From Pseudonocardia sp. (GTDB lineage Bacteria > Actinomycetota > Actinomycetes > Mycobacteriales > Pseudonocardiaceae): DNA of 64,000 bases. Within the stretch, counting starts at the first letter, position 1. Each line of letters begins with the position of its first letter. The notes under the pieces are model-generated. The model searched no databases. It was not told the origin of the DNA and saw nothing but the letters and a program-made list of their open reading frames with translations. The translations under genes and the position numbers were made by a program. Shown here piece after piece: positions 17,060 through 24,577 of the stretch. Location: the NCBI GenBank assembly GCA_025869365.1, contig JAOZVV010000005.1, positions 33,779 to 97,778 of the forward strand, written 5' to 3'.

Positions 17060-17061
17060 GC

Positions 17062-17343
17062 TCAGCGCCGGAACGCCTCGAGCGTCACGCTCTCGTCCGT
17101 CGCGAACCGGGCCGCGGCCCGCTCGATGCCCGCCATCGTCATCACGGACTGGGCACATCCGACGCCGTACTTGGCGCGGACCCGCTGGTCCGCGATCCGC
17201 ATGCACTCCCGGCTGCGCTCGACGAAGTCCTCGAGCGGATAGGCCGAGCCGGCGTCGAAGTACTCCTCGACGATCAGCGACGGCGAGTAGAACGACTGGG
17301 TCGACCCGTCCGGCCAGCGGACGTCGAAGAGCATCTCGGGCAC
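17062..17343 (-). CDS. MSMEG_0570-family (nitrogen-starvation cluster) small protein
   Basis: A 93-residue protein starting at a GTG, with N-terminal VPEMLFDVRWPDGSTQSFYS (20 residues), then DFVERSRECMRIADQRVRAK and a helical C-terminus. This layout, a short RWPDG sheet followed by a FVERSR helix, matches the MSMEG_0570 family. In mycobacteria and cyanobacteria that family sits in a conserved nitrogen-starvation gene cluster. None of the usual companions (nitrilase, radical SAM, glycosyltransferase) is visible nearby, so this copy is an orphan. Upstream lies a truncated coding remnant and a 22-bp repeat array. Confidence 0.7.
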   Translation of the reverse strand: MPEMLFDVRWPDGSTQSFYSPSLIVEEYFDAGSAYPLEDFVERSRECMRIADQRVRAKYGVGCAQSVMTMAGIERAAARFATDESVTLEAFRR

Positions 17344-17444
17344 GTCGCCGACAGTAGGGCGCTGCTGTTTCCGGTTCGTTGCTCCCGAACTTCCGTCGGA
17401 TGTCCGACGTGTCGTCGTAGCAGCCGACGACCCCCGAGCCGTGA

Positions 17445-17558
17445 TCAGTCCGGCCAGGTCAGCGCGCTCAGCCGCAGGATCGGGCCCGCCCGGACGTCCT
17501 CGCCGTAGGCCACCGGGTCGTCGATCGCGGTCGGGTGGACCCGCAGCGCGACCCACCC
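17445..17558 (-). pseudogene. Remnant 3' end of an unrecognised gene abutting a repeat array
   Basis: Reading the minus strand into the TGA at 17447-17445 gives about 36 codons in which every third base is G or C, a strong coding signature. The peptide includes WVALRVHPTAIDDP and, 10 residues later, GPILRLSALTWPD before the stop. Upstream the frame enters the 22-bp repeats at 17556 and loses coding character, and no start with a ribosome site is visible. It looks like the tail of a gene whose front was lost at the repeat array. The family was not recognised. Confidence 0.45.
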
Positions 17559-17617
17559 CGCGAGTCGCGGTATTTCCGTCACCGAGTCGCGGTACTCCCG
17601 TCCGCGAGTCGGGCTCT
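17556..17617 (+). repeat. Three 22-bp repeats (CGAGTC orientation)
   Basis: CGAGTC occurs at 17561, 17583 and 17605, the same 22-bp period as the arrays at 13380 and 13927, but with an AT-containing tail (GGTATTTCCGTC and GGTACTCCCGTC). It is the left member of a second inverted pair with 18505-18566, which encloses dprE2. Confidence 0.85.
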
Positions 17618-17641
17618 GCGGGCTGCGCGGTCCCGACGTGG

Positions 17642-18385
17642 TCAGCGGGGGAGGCGGCGCCAGATCGCGCGGGGGAGGTGCCGCATCACCGCGAAAGCGG
17701 GCCGCAGCACACCGGGGACCCAGACCTCGCCGCGCCCGGCGCGCAGGGCCTTCACGGTGGCGTCCGCGACCTGCTCGGGGGTGCTGGAGAACGGCGCCGG
17801 GGACATGCCCTCGGTCATCCGGCCGATCACGAAACCGGGCCTGACCAGCAGCAGGCGCACTCCGGAGCCGTGCAGCGCGTCCGCGAGCCCGGAGGCGAAC
17901 CCGTCCAGACCGGCTTTCGCGCTGCCGTAGACGTAGTTCGCGCGGCGCACCCGGACCCCGGCGACGGACGAGAAGACGATCATCGTGCCGGTCCCCTGCG
18001 CCCTGAGCACCCGCGCGAGCTCCGTCAGGACCTGGACGTGCGCGACGTAGTCCGTGTGCACGATCCGCACGGCGTGCTCGGCGTCCTGCTCGGCCCGGGG
18101 CTGGTCCCCGAGCAGCCCGAACGCGACGACCACGACGTCGATCGCCCCGTGCCGGGCCACCACCTCGTCGAGGAGGGGGCGGTGGGAGGCGAGGTCGTCC
18201 GCGTCGAACTCGAGACGCTCGACGGTCTCCGCCCCCGCCTCGCGCAGGACCTTCTCCTCCGCGTCGAGGTCGGCGCTGCGCCGGGCGGCGAGGACGACGG
18301 TCCGCGCCTCCCGGCCGGCGAGCCGCTCCGCCACCGCGATCCCGATCTCGCTCCGCCCGCCGAGCACCAGCACCGTTCCGCCCAT
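17642..18385 (-). CDS. dprE2: DprE2-type decaprenylphosphoryl-2-keto-ribose reductase (SDR)
   Basis: A 247-residue short-chain dehydrogenase closely resembling mycobacterial DprE2. DprE2 carries out the NADH-dependent second step converting decaprenylphosphoryl ribose to the arabinose donor for cell-wall arabinan. Shared marks are VLGGRSEIGIAVAERL (nucleotide binding), VVVAFGLLGD, the SSVAGVRVRRANYVYGSAKA stretch with Ser and Tyr-x-x-x-Lys catalytic residues, LLVRPGFV, and the C-terminal RHLPRAIWRRLP. The start is the ATG at 18385. No DprE1 partner is visible in the window. The gene is enclosed by an inverted pair of 22-bp repeat arrays. A general SDR with another sugar substrate is less likely but possible. 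Confidence 0.75.
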   Translation of the reverse strand: MGGTVLVLGGRSEIGIAVAERLAGREARTVVLAARRSADLDAEEKVLREAGAETVERLEFDADDLASHRPLLDEVVARHGAIDVVVVAFGLLGDQPRAEQDAEHAVRIVHTDYVAHVQVLTELARVLRAQGTGTMIVFSSVAGVRVRRANYVYGSAKAGLDGFASGLADALHGSGVRLLLVRPGFVIGRMTEGMSPAPFSSTPEQVADATVKALRAGRGEVWVPGVLRPAFAVMRHLPRAIWRRLPR

Positions 18386-18429
18386 GGCCCGAGTCTCCCA
18401 GCGGCCGGGGGAGATCACGACGCGGGAGT

Positions 18430-18487
18430 GTGGGAGCGACCTCAGCGCATGCCGATCACGAATCGGGTGCGCTCAGGTCGCTCTCAC
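18430..18487. terminator. Long imperfect inverted repeat between acyl-CoA synthetase and dprE2
   Basis: Arms 18430-18449 and 18468-18487 pair over 20 bp with two mismatches (core GAGCGACCT with AGGTCGCTC) around an 18-nt loop. It lies 83 bp past the stop of the minus-strand acyl-CoA synthetase and upstream of dprE2, fitting an intrinsic-like terminator. No clear U-tract follows. Confidence 0.5.
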
Positions 18488-18504
18488 GTCGGGGTGCTCC
18501 ACGC

Positions 18505-18566
18505 GACCGCGACTCGCGGACGGGAATACCGCGACTCGGTGACGGGAATACCGCGACTCGCGGGGT
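18505..18566 (-). repeat. Three 22-bp repeats (GACTCG orientation)
   Basis: GACTCG at 18511, 18533 and 18555, again every 22 bp, with spacer text GGGAATACC complementary in type to the array at 17556. The array runs up to the stop of the acyl-CoA synthetase at 18570. Confidence 0.85.
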
Positions 18567-18569
18567 CGG

Positions 18570-20087
18570 TCAGGCGGTGAACCGTTCGCGGAGGACGTGC
18601 TTCTGGATCTTGCCCACGGCGGTGCGGGGGAACTCCGTCACGAAGTGGACCGCCTTCGGCGTGTTGTAGCCCGCCAACCGCGTGCGGACGAAGGTGGTCA
18701 GCTCCGCCGCGAGGGCGTCCGAGGGCTCGCCCGAGGGCACGACGATCGCCACGACCTGCTCCTCGTACACCGGGTCCGGCAGCCCGATCACCGCGGCGTC
18801 CGCCACCCCCGGGTGCTGGGAGAGGCAGTCCTCGACCTCCTTCGACCACACGTTCTGGCCGCCGGAGCGGATCATGTCCTTCTTCCGGTCGACGATCGTC
18901 AGGAAGCCGTCCGAGTCCGCGACGGCGACGTCCCCGGTGTGCAGCCAGTCCCCGGCCAGCGCGGCCTTCGACGCCTCGTCGTTGCGCCAGTAGCCGCTCA
19001 TCCGCGGCCCCCGGACGCAGATCTCACCGGGGGAGCCGGGCTGTACGGGAGCGCCGTCGTCGTCCAGCAGGGCGACCTCGACGCCGGGCATCGCCCGCCC
19101 GATCGAGCCCCACTTCGCGAAGACGTCGTCCGGCGGGCACCAGGTGACGAACGGGCCGCCTTCGGTGAGCCCGTAGGTGTGCCCCATCGAGATCTTCCCC
19201 TCGCGGGCGCCGAACGCGTCCGCGGTGCGGTCCATGATTCCGCTGGGGTCGTAGGCGCCGTAGTACAGCAGCCGGACCGACGAGGTGTCCGTCGCCTCGA
19301 AGGAGGGGTGCGTGATGAGCGAGTGCAGCATCGTCGGCACGCCCAGGACCACCGAGACGCGGTGGCGGGGGAGCAGTTCGAGCACGACCGACGCGTCGAA
19401 CTCCCGCAGGAGGACCACCTTCCCGCCCATGAGCAGGAAGGGCTTCATGTGGTCCCAGTTCCCGACGTGGAAGGGCGGGAAGTAGTTCATGAAGACGTCG
19501 CGGTCGGTCACCCTCAGGGTGGCGGCCATCGCGAGGCCGTCGTCGACGGTACGGCGGTGGGAGAGCATGGCGCCCTTGGGCTTCCCGGTGGTCCCCGAGG
19601 TGTAGAGGATCATGTGCGGGTCCCGCTCGTCGACGGTCACCGCCGGCGCCGTCGACCCGCCCGCGGAGAACTCGTCCCACTCCGCGCGGTCCCCCTCCGG
19701 GCCCGGGATGCGGATCACCGGGAGGTCCGGCGACGCCGCGCGGGCCTCCGCCGACACCTCGTCGTAGTCCTTCTCGACGAAGAACAGCGACGGCTCGGCG
19801 TCGCCGATCGTGTAGGCGTGCTCGGCGCCGCGGTGCCAGAAGTTCAGCGGCACGAGGATGGCGCCGAGCGACGCCGTCGCGAAGTAGAGCTGGACGTACT
19901 CCAGGCTGTTCTTCGCCAGTACCGCAACCCGGTCCCCGTAGCCGATCCCGCGGGCGGTCAGCGCGCCGGCCGTCTCCTCGATCAGGTCCTGCAGGTCGGC
20001 GTAGGAGACGTCCCGGGACCCGACGACCAGTGCCGTCGAGGAACCCCGGGAGCGGGCGTTGTTCCGGATGATGTCCGAGACGATCAT
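18570..20087 (-). CDS. AMP-dependent acyl-CoA synthetase/ligase
   Basis: A 505-residue member of the ANL superfamily, which activates a carboxylic acid with ATP and CoA through an acyl-adenylate. Motifs: the P-loop YTSGTTGKPKGAMLSH (about residue 165), SMGHTYGLTEGGPF (A5), DWLHTGDVAV with the adenylate aspartate, DRKKDMIRSGGQNVWSKEVE and the C-terminal catalytic lysine region RTAVGKIQKHVLRE. GGAAGGGA lies 7 nt before the ATG. It is downstream of an amidohydrolase-like and an enoyl-CoA hydratase gene on the same strand, so it probably initiates or feeds that acyl-CoA pathway. Chain length or aromatic preference cannot be read from sequence. Confidence 0.88.
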   Translation of the reverse strand: MIVSDIIRNNARSRGSSTALVVGSRDVSYADLQDLIEETAGALTARGIGYGDRVAVLAKNSLEYVQLYFATASLGAILVPLNFWHRGAEHAYTIGDAEPSLFFVEKDYDEVSAEARAASPDLPVIRIPGPEGDRAEWDEFSAGGSTAPAVTVDERDPHMILYTSGTTGKPKGAMLSHRRTVDDGLAMAATLRVTDRDVFMNYFPPFHVGNWDHMKPFLLMGGKVVLLREFDASVVLELLPRHRVSVVLGVPTMLHSLITHPSFEATDTSSVRLLYYGAYDPSGIMDRTADAFGAREGKISMGHTYGLTEGGPFVTWCPPDDVFAKWGSIGRAMPGVEVALLDDDGAPVQPGSPGEICVRGPRMSGYWRNDEASKAALAGDWLHTGDVAVADSDGFLTIVDRKKDMIRSGGQNVWSKEVEDCLSQHPGVADAAVIGLPDPVYEEQVVAIVVPSGEPSDALAAELTTFVRTRLAGYNTPKAVHFVTEFPRTAVGKIQKHVLRERFTA

Positions 20088-20104
20088 CGTGGGTCCCTTC
20101 CCGA

Positions 20105-21028
20105 TCAGTCCCGGCCGAGCAGCCGCAACGCGTTGCCGCCCAGCCACTTGTCCATCACGTCGTCCTTCAGCGGCAGCGCCCGGACCTCGGCGACGAGGTC
20201 CGCGGGCGGCACGCCCAGCAGTGTCCAGGTGGACGCGAACAGCACCCGGTCCGCCAGCTGCCGGTTCCCGAACTGCAGCAACGACTCCCAGCCCGAGTTC
20301 GGCCGGGTGAAGGTCCGCGGACGGTGGGCCGAGAGGTCGACGTAGACGTTCTCGTGCCGCCAGGTCACCATCATCATGTCCTCGACCCACGGCCACGCGG
20401 CGTGCAGCGCGACGAGCTTGAGGTCCGGGAAGGCGGTCGCGACGGCGTCGATGTAGCGAGGATGCCCCACGTCGTAGGCGGCGTCGAGGGACCAGTTGAT
20501 CCCGGTGTGCAGCAGCACCGGCACGCCGAGCGCCTCGCACCGGCCGAAGACCCGGGCCATCCGCGGGTCGTCCGGCAGCAGGCCCTGCTTGAACGGGGAG
20601 AGCACGAACCCGGAGAGCCCGAGCTCCTTCACCGCGTGGTCCACGTTCAGCGCCGCGTCCGGCTCCCACGGGTCGATCCCGCCGAACCCGACGACCTTGT
20701 CCGGCGCGGTCCGCACGAAGTCCGCGACGAGCTGGTTGCCCGCCGTCGGCACGCCCAGCCGGGACCCGAAGGCCTCGGTGTAGACGCCGGCGAGTCCGAT
20801 CCCGCCCTCGTCGAGCATGCCCAGGAAGTCCTGCTCCGACGGGCAGCGCGCCAGCGCCTCGTCGTGTGCGGCCGTCCAGCGCTCGGAGACCTCGGCGTGG
20901 GTGCGGGCGGGGGAGAGCTTGCCGCCGAAGTGCTCGGCGTACCCGCGCAGCCGCCCGAGCGTCACCGCCTCGGACAGCGCGAAGGCCTCGGGGCGCGGGA
21001 CCGCGCCCGCGAGGAAGTCGACGATCAT
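20105..21028 (-). CDS. Amidohydrolase-2-like protein lacking several metal ligands
   Basis: A 307-residue TIM-barrel-type protein of the ACMSD/amidohydrolase-2 fold, recognisable by the GVPVLLHTGIN, FPDLKLVALHAAWPWVEDMM and NVYVDLSAHRP segments and the C-terminal WLGGNALRLLGRD helix. In typical members an N-terminal Asp-x-His-x-His and a late Asp (GSDWP) bind the metal. Here the N-terminus reads MIVDFLAG and the late site FASTWTLLG, so those ligands are absent. It overlaps the enoyl-CoA hydratase start by 4 bp (ATGA), implying a joint role. It could be a decarboxylase-like or hydrolase-like protein working without the normal metal, or non-enzymatic. Confidence 0.7.
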   Translation of the reverse strand: MIVDFLAGAVPRPEAFALSEAVTLGRLRGYAEHFGGKLSPARTHAEVSERWTAAHDEALARCPSEQDFLGMLDEGGIGLAGVYTEAFGSRLGVPTAGNQLVADFVRTAPDKVVGFGGIDPWEPDAALNVDHAVKELGLSGFVLSPFKQGLLPDDPRMARVFGRCEALGVPVLLHTGINWSLDAAYDVGHPRYIDAVATAFPDLKLVALHAAWPWVEDMMMVTWRHENVYVDLSAHRPRTFTRPNSGWESLLQFGNRQLADRVLFASTWTLLGVPPADLVAEVRALPLKDDVMDKWLGGNALRLLGRD

Positions 21029-21855
21029 GACTGCGTTCCTTTCAGCGTTCGTTCCAGGGCCTCGTCCACCGAGAGCGGACGCTGCGAGGTGAAGTCCGGG
21101 CGACGGCCGGCCAGTGCGGCCGCGGCGCCCTCGGCGAAGTCCGGGCCCCGGAACGTCGCGAAGGCCGCCGCCTGCTCTGCGTCGTCGAAGGGGCGGCCGG
21201 CGGGGCCGTCCCCGGTCAGGCCGTAGCAGCGGTGGATCCCGGCCTTGGTGAACGGCAGCGCGTACGGCGCGTAGGCGGCGTAGCGGGCGGCGGCCCGCTC
21301 GACCTCGGCGGGGACGTCGTCGGTCACGGTCGTCACCAGGCCCAGGGCGAGGGCCTCGTCCGCGGGCAGCAGCCGCCCGCCGTAGAGGAGCTCCTTCGCC
21401 TTGCCGATGCCGACGTAGGCGGTGAGCCGCTGGGCGGGGGAGACGAACCCGACCTTCATCTCCGGCAGCCCGATCCGCACGTTCGCCGCGCAGATCCGGA
21501 AGTCGCAGGCGAGGGCGAGCTCGGTCGCGTTGCCGACGCACGGGCCGGCGAGCACCGCCACGGTGATCAGCGGCAGGTCCTCCAGCTCCGCGAACAGGGC
21601 GTACTCGGTGGCGATGTAGTGCTTGTACTCGTCGTCGGTGAGCCCGCCCATGTAGCCGAGATCCGCGCCGCCGCTGAACACGTCCTCCCGTCCGCGCAGC
21701 AGCAGGACGCGCACGTCCCGCTCGTCCCGCAGCTCGCGCACGTGCGAGAGCAGCCGTTCCAGGGTGTCCGCGGTGAACACGTTCATCGGGTGGTCGCTCG
21801 CGAACCGCAGGGTGGCGACGCGGCCGTCGGCGGACCGGTCCAGGGTGACGCTCAT
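21025..21855 (-). CDS. Enoyl-CoA hydratase/isomerase family protein
   Basis: A 276-residue crotonase-fold protein. The oxyanion-hole segments are FSGGADLGYMGG (about residue 60) and the AGPCVGNATELALACDFRI helix, in which the usual Gly-Gly is replaced by Val-Gly. The position of the first catalytic glutamate falls in NATELALACD, and a later one in LPEMKVGFVSPA. Family reactions include hydration, isomerisation and hydrolysis of acyl-CoAs. A GGAGG-type leader (GAGGAGG) precedes the ATG at 21855. It is first of a tight three-gene set with the amidohydrolase-like and acyl-CoA synthetase genes. Confidence 0.85.
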   Translation of the reverse strand: MSVTLDRSADGRVATLRFASDHPMNVFTADTLERLLSHVRELRDERDVRVLLLRGREDVFSGGADLGYMGGLTDDEYKHYIATEYALFAELEDLPLITVAVLAGPCVGNATELALACDFRICAANVRIGLPEMKVGFVSPAQRLTAYVGIGKAKELLYGGRLLPADEALALGLVTTVTDDVPAEVERAAARYAAYAPYALPFTKAGIHRCYGLTGDGPAGRPFDDAEQAAAFATFRGPDFAEGAAAALAGRRPDFTSQRPLSVDEALERTLKGTQS

Positions 21856-21892
21856 GTGCCTCCTCCTCGAGGGATGAATCTGTCGGTCTGTA

Positions 21893-23428
21893 TCAGTGGT
21901 CGACCTCGACGGCTCCCTCTCGGCCCACGCCGGTCATGGCGCGGACGTGCAGCTCGTCGTAGGACGCCTCGTCGGTACGCCGGGTGCGGGCGCTGAGCAC
22001 GGTGCCCAGGTAGCAGCCGAGGAACCCGATGGGCACGGAGACCAGCGTCGGGTAGGAGAGCGGGTAGATCGCCGCGGTGCCCAGCACGCCCGGCCCGATC
22101 AGGACCAGCACCACCGAGCTGATCAGCCCGGCGGTCACGCCGCTGATCACCCCGACGGTGTTGAGGCGCTTCCAGAACAGCAGCAGGAGCAGCACCGGCA
22201 CGTTGGCGCTGGCCGCGACGACCACGGCCATCAGCGCCAGCAGCGCGATGTTGGTGTTCTGCGCGCCGAGGGCGAGCACGATCGCGACCGCGGAGATCCC
22301 GACGGCGGCGAGGCGCCCCGCGACCATCTGCTGGCGGTCGGTCGCCTTGCCCTTGCGGATCAGCGAGTTGTAGATGTCGTGGGCCAGCGCGCCGGACCCG
22401 GCGATCACGAGCCCGGCGACGACGGCGAGGATCGTCGCGAACGCCACGGCCGAGACCAGGGCGAAGAGCACCGGCCCGCCGAGGAAGTCCGCGAGCTGCG
22501 GGGCGGCCAGGTTGCCCGCCTTGTTCGCGGTGGCGATCTGCACCTGCCCGACGAGGGCCGCGGCGCCGTAGCCCAGGAACGGGATCGCGAGGAACGCCAG
22601 GCCGAGGATCCACAGCGCGACGTTCATCGACTTCCGGGCGACCTTCGCGTCCGGCACGGTGAAGAAGCGGATCAGGATGTGCGGCAGCGCGGCCGTCCCC
22701 AGCACCTGGGCGATGGCGACCGAGAGCAGGTCCAGGCCGGGCATGACGCCGGTGGCGCGGCTGAACAGGTCCGTGGGGGACTGCTCGGCGACGGCGGCGA
22801 ACAGCGCGAACGGGTTGAAGTCGAAGCGCGCCAGGACGAGCACGACCATCGCCGCGATCGCGGCCAGCAGCAGCCCGGCCTTGACGATCTGGATCCAGGT
22901 CGTCGCGAGCATCCCGCCGATCGTGATGTAGACGGCCATCAGCACGCCGACGACTATCACCGCCACCCAGTAGGGGATCCCGACCAGGAGGCTGATCAGC
23001 ACGCCCGCGCCCACCAGCTGGGCGATCATGTAGAAGATCGTGACGACCAGGGTGTTCACAGCCATCACGCCGCGGACGCCCTGCGAGCGGAAGCGGGTGC
23101 TGAGCACGTCCGCGATGGTGTAGCGGCCGAGGTTGCGCAGCGGCTCGGCGACGACCAGCAGCACCAGCATGAAGGCGACGAGCCCGCCCGCCACCAGGTA
23201 GAAGCCGAAGACACCCTGGAGCGCGATGATGCCGACGACGCCGAGGAACGTCGACGCGGAGAGCAGGTCCCCGCAGATCGCGAGGCCGTTCTGCCAGCCC
23301 GTGATCTGGCCGCCGGCCACGTAGTGCGAGCCGGCGTCGCGGTTGCGCCGCCCGGCCCAGGCAGTGATCGCCAGGGTCAGCGCGATGACGGCCAGGAAGA
23401 TCGCGATCGTGATCGGGTCGGCGGTCAT
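21893..23428 (-). CDS. Sodium:solute symporter (acetate permease/ActP-like)
   Basis: A 511-residue SSS-family transporter with about 13 hydrophobic segments spread over its length. Signatures include YVAGGQITGWQNGLAICGD near residue 40, ASTFLGVVGII, QVLGTAALPHILIRFFTVPD and the FATILAVVAGLVIAGSGALA segment. It is encoded with a DUF485 protein by a 4-bp overlap, the same pairing as E. coli yjcH-actP, so short monocarboxylate uptake is likely. It lies upstream of an acyl-CoA degradation set and downstream of a TetR-type operator region. Confidence 0.85.
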   Translation of the reverse strand: MTADPITIAIFLAVIALTLAITAWAGRRNRDAGSHYVAGGQITGWQNGLAICGDLLSASTFLGVVGIIALQGVFGFYLVAGGLVAFMLVLLVVAEPLRNLGRYTIADVLSTRFRSQGVRGVMAVNTLVVTIFYMIAQLVGAGVLISLLVGIPYWVAVIVVGVLMAVYITIGGMLATTWIQIVKAGLLLAAIAAMVVLVLARFDFNPFALFAAVAEQSPTDLFSRATGVMPGLDLLSVAIAQVLGTAALPHILIRFFTVPDAKVARKSMNVALWILGLAFLAIPFLGYGAAALVGQVQIATANKAGNLAAPQLADFLGGPVLFALVSAVAFATILAVVAGLVIAGSGALAHDIYNSLIRKGKATDRQQMVAGRLAAVGISAVAIVLALGAQNTNIALLALMAVVVAASANVPVLLLLLFWKRLNTVGVISGVTAGLISSVVLVLIGPGVLGTAAIYPLSYPTLVSVPIGFLGCYLGTVLSARTRRTDEASYDELHVRAMTGVGREGAVEVDH

Positions 23429-23772
23429 GATGTCCGGACCTTCGTGGAACCGGCCTCGGCGACGGCCTGCTCGGCCAGGGTGTCCCACTCGGCGGCGCGC
23501 CGCCGGTAGAGCTCGGCGAGCAGCCAGACCAGCGGGAAGATCAGGACCGTGAGAACGGCCGTCCAGCTGAGTGCACCCAGTGCCGGGCCGTTCAGCACCG
23601 TGGTGAACCCGGACAGGATCATCACGAGCAGGTAGGCGCCGAAGCCCAGGATCGCCGCGGGGACGGCGAACCGCGCACGGCTGCGGACGAGGGCGCGGAA
23701 AGCGGGGGTCCGCGCGATGGCGGCGGCGTCCGGGGTTCGTGTGGCCCCCGGATCGTGGTGGCTGGTGTCCAT
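23425..23772 (-). CDS. DUF485 membrane protein, partner of the symporter
   Basis: A 115-residue protein with two hydrophobic segments, FAVPAAILGFGAYLLVMIL and WTAVLTVLIFPLVWLLAEL, and a conserved LYRRRAAEWD tail, typical of DUF485 (YjcH-like). Such proteins accompany ActP-type symporters; their role is unclear. The ATG at 23772 follows GAGGCAGGAC; an ATG at 23787 is an alternative. Its stop overlaps the symporter start. Promoter and paired TetR-type operators lie about 70-115 bp upstream. Confidence 0.78.
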   Translation of the reverse strand: MDTSHHDPGATRTPDAAAIARTPAFRALVRSRARFAVPAAILGFGAYLLVMILSGFTTVLNGPALGALSWTAVLTVLIFPLVWLLAELYRRRAAEWDTLAEQAVAEAGSTKVRTS

Positions 23773-23839
23773 GAAGTCCTGCCTCATACGTCTCTGTAGG
23801 GCGTACCCACACACGTCGAGCGACGGCGTGCGCTCCCTA

Positions 23840-23886
23840 ACCAAGCGCTTGCTTGGTAACGTGTCAAGCGTCTGCTTGGTAACGTT
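23840..23886. promoter_or_regulatory. Two direct copies of a TetR-type (KstR2-like) operator
   Basis: ACCAAGCGCTTGCT at 23840-23853 fits the KstR2 operator pattern AnCAAGnnCTTGnT exactly, and CAAGCGCTTG is a perfect palindrome. A second copy, CAAGCGTCTGCTTGGTAACG (23865-23884), repeats the first at a 23-bp offset with two changes. The pair sits between the divergent TetR gene and the symporter operon, where a repressor would control both. Confidence 0.65.
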
Positions 23887-23928
23887 CGGCGGACCGAGTG
23901 CAGGACGACGGGGAACCGGGAGACACCA

Positions 23929-24573
23929 GTGACGATGGCGCGACCGCCGCGACGACGTCGGAAGGCGGTCCAGGGTGCGGACGACCGATGGCCCGAGATC
24001 CTCGAGCGCACCGCGGAGATCTTCGCGGAGAAGGGCTACGAGCGGACGACCGTCCGGGACATCGCGGAGTCCCTCGGCATGCTCAGCGGGAGCCTCTACT
24101 ACTACATCAAGACCAAGGAGGACCTGCTCTTCGCGCTGATCGAGGCGTTCCACGTCCGCGGCCGGGACGGCATCGCCGCGGTCGAGCGGGAGGTGACCGG
24201 GGACCCCGTGGCGACGCTGCGTGCGGTCGTCGCGAAGCACGTCGAGCTCAACGCCGACCACCTCGTGCAGACGACGGTGTTCCAGAACGAGTTCCGCCAT
24301 CTCACGGGCGAGCGGCGCGAGGACATCGCGCGGACCCGCCGCGAGCACGAGAAGCGGGTCGAGCAGCTCATCCGCGAGGGGCAGGAGGCCGGCGCGCTGC
24401 GTACGGACCTCGATGCGCGGCTCTGTGCGCTGTCGATCCTCGGCATGCTCAACGCCACCCACACCTGGTACCAGCCCGGACGCGGGGTGTCCCCGGCCGA
24501 GCTGGGAGCCCTGCAGGCGACCTTGGTGATCGACGGCCTCGGCGTGGGCGGGGCCGGGAGCGCGGCCGGCTGA
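23929..24573 (+). CDS. TetR-family transcriptional regulator (KstR2-like class)
   Basis: A 214-residue one-component repressor. The N-terminal helix-turn-helix is EIFAEKGYERTTVRDIAESL and the next helix, LGMLSGSLYYYIKTKEDLL (about residues 25-60), which is very similar in pattern to regulators of fatty-acid and steroid catabolism. The C-terminal ligand domain ends with a conserved WYQPG segment. The GTG at 23929 has GGGAG about 6 nt upstream; an ATG at 23935 is the alternative. The divergent promoter carries KstR2-like palindromes, so it probably represses itself and the symporter genes in response to an acyl-CoA. The ligand is inferred from the family only. Confidence 0.82.
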   Translation: MTMARPPRRRRKAVQGADDRWPEILERTAEIFAEKGYERTTVRDIAESLGMLSGSLYYYIKTKEDLLFALIEAFHVRGRDGIAAVEREVTGDPVATLRAVVAKHVELNADHLVQTTVFQNEFRHLTGERREDIARTRREHEKRVEQLIREGQEAGALRTDLDARLCALSILGMLNATHTWYQPGRGVSPAELGALQATLVIDGLGVGGAGSAAG

Positions 24574-24577
24574 CCCC

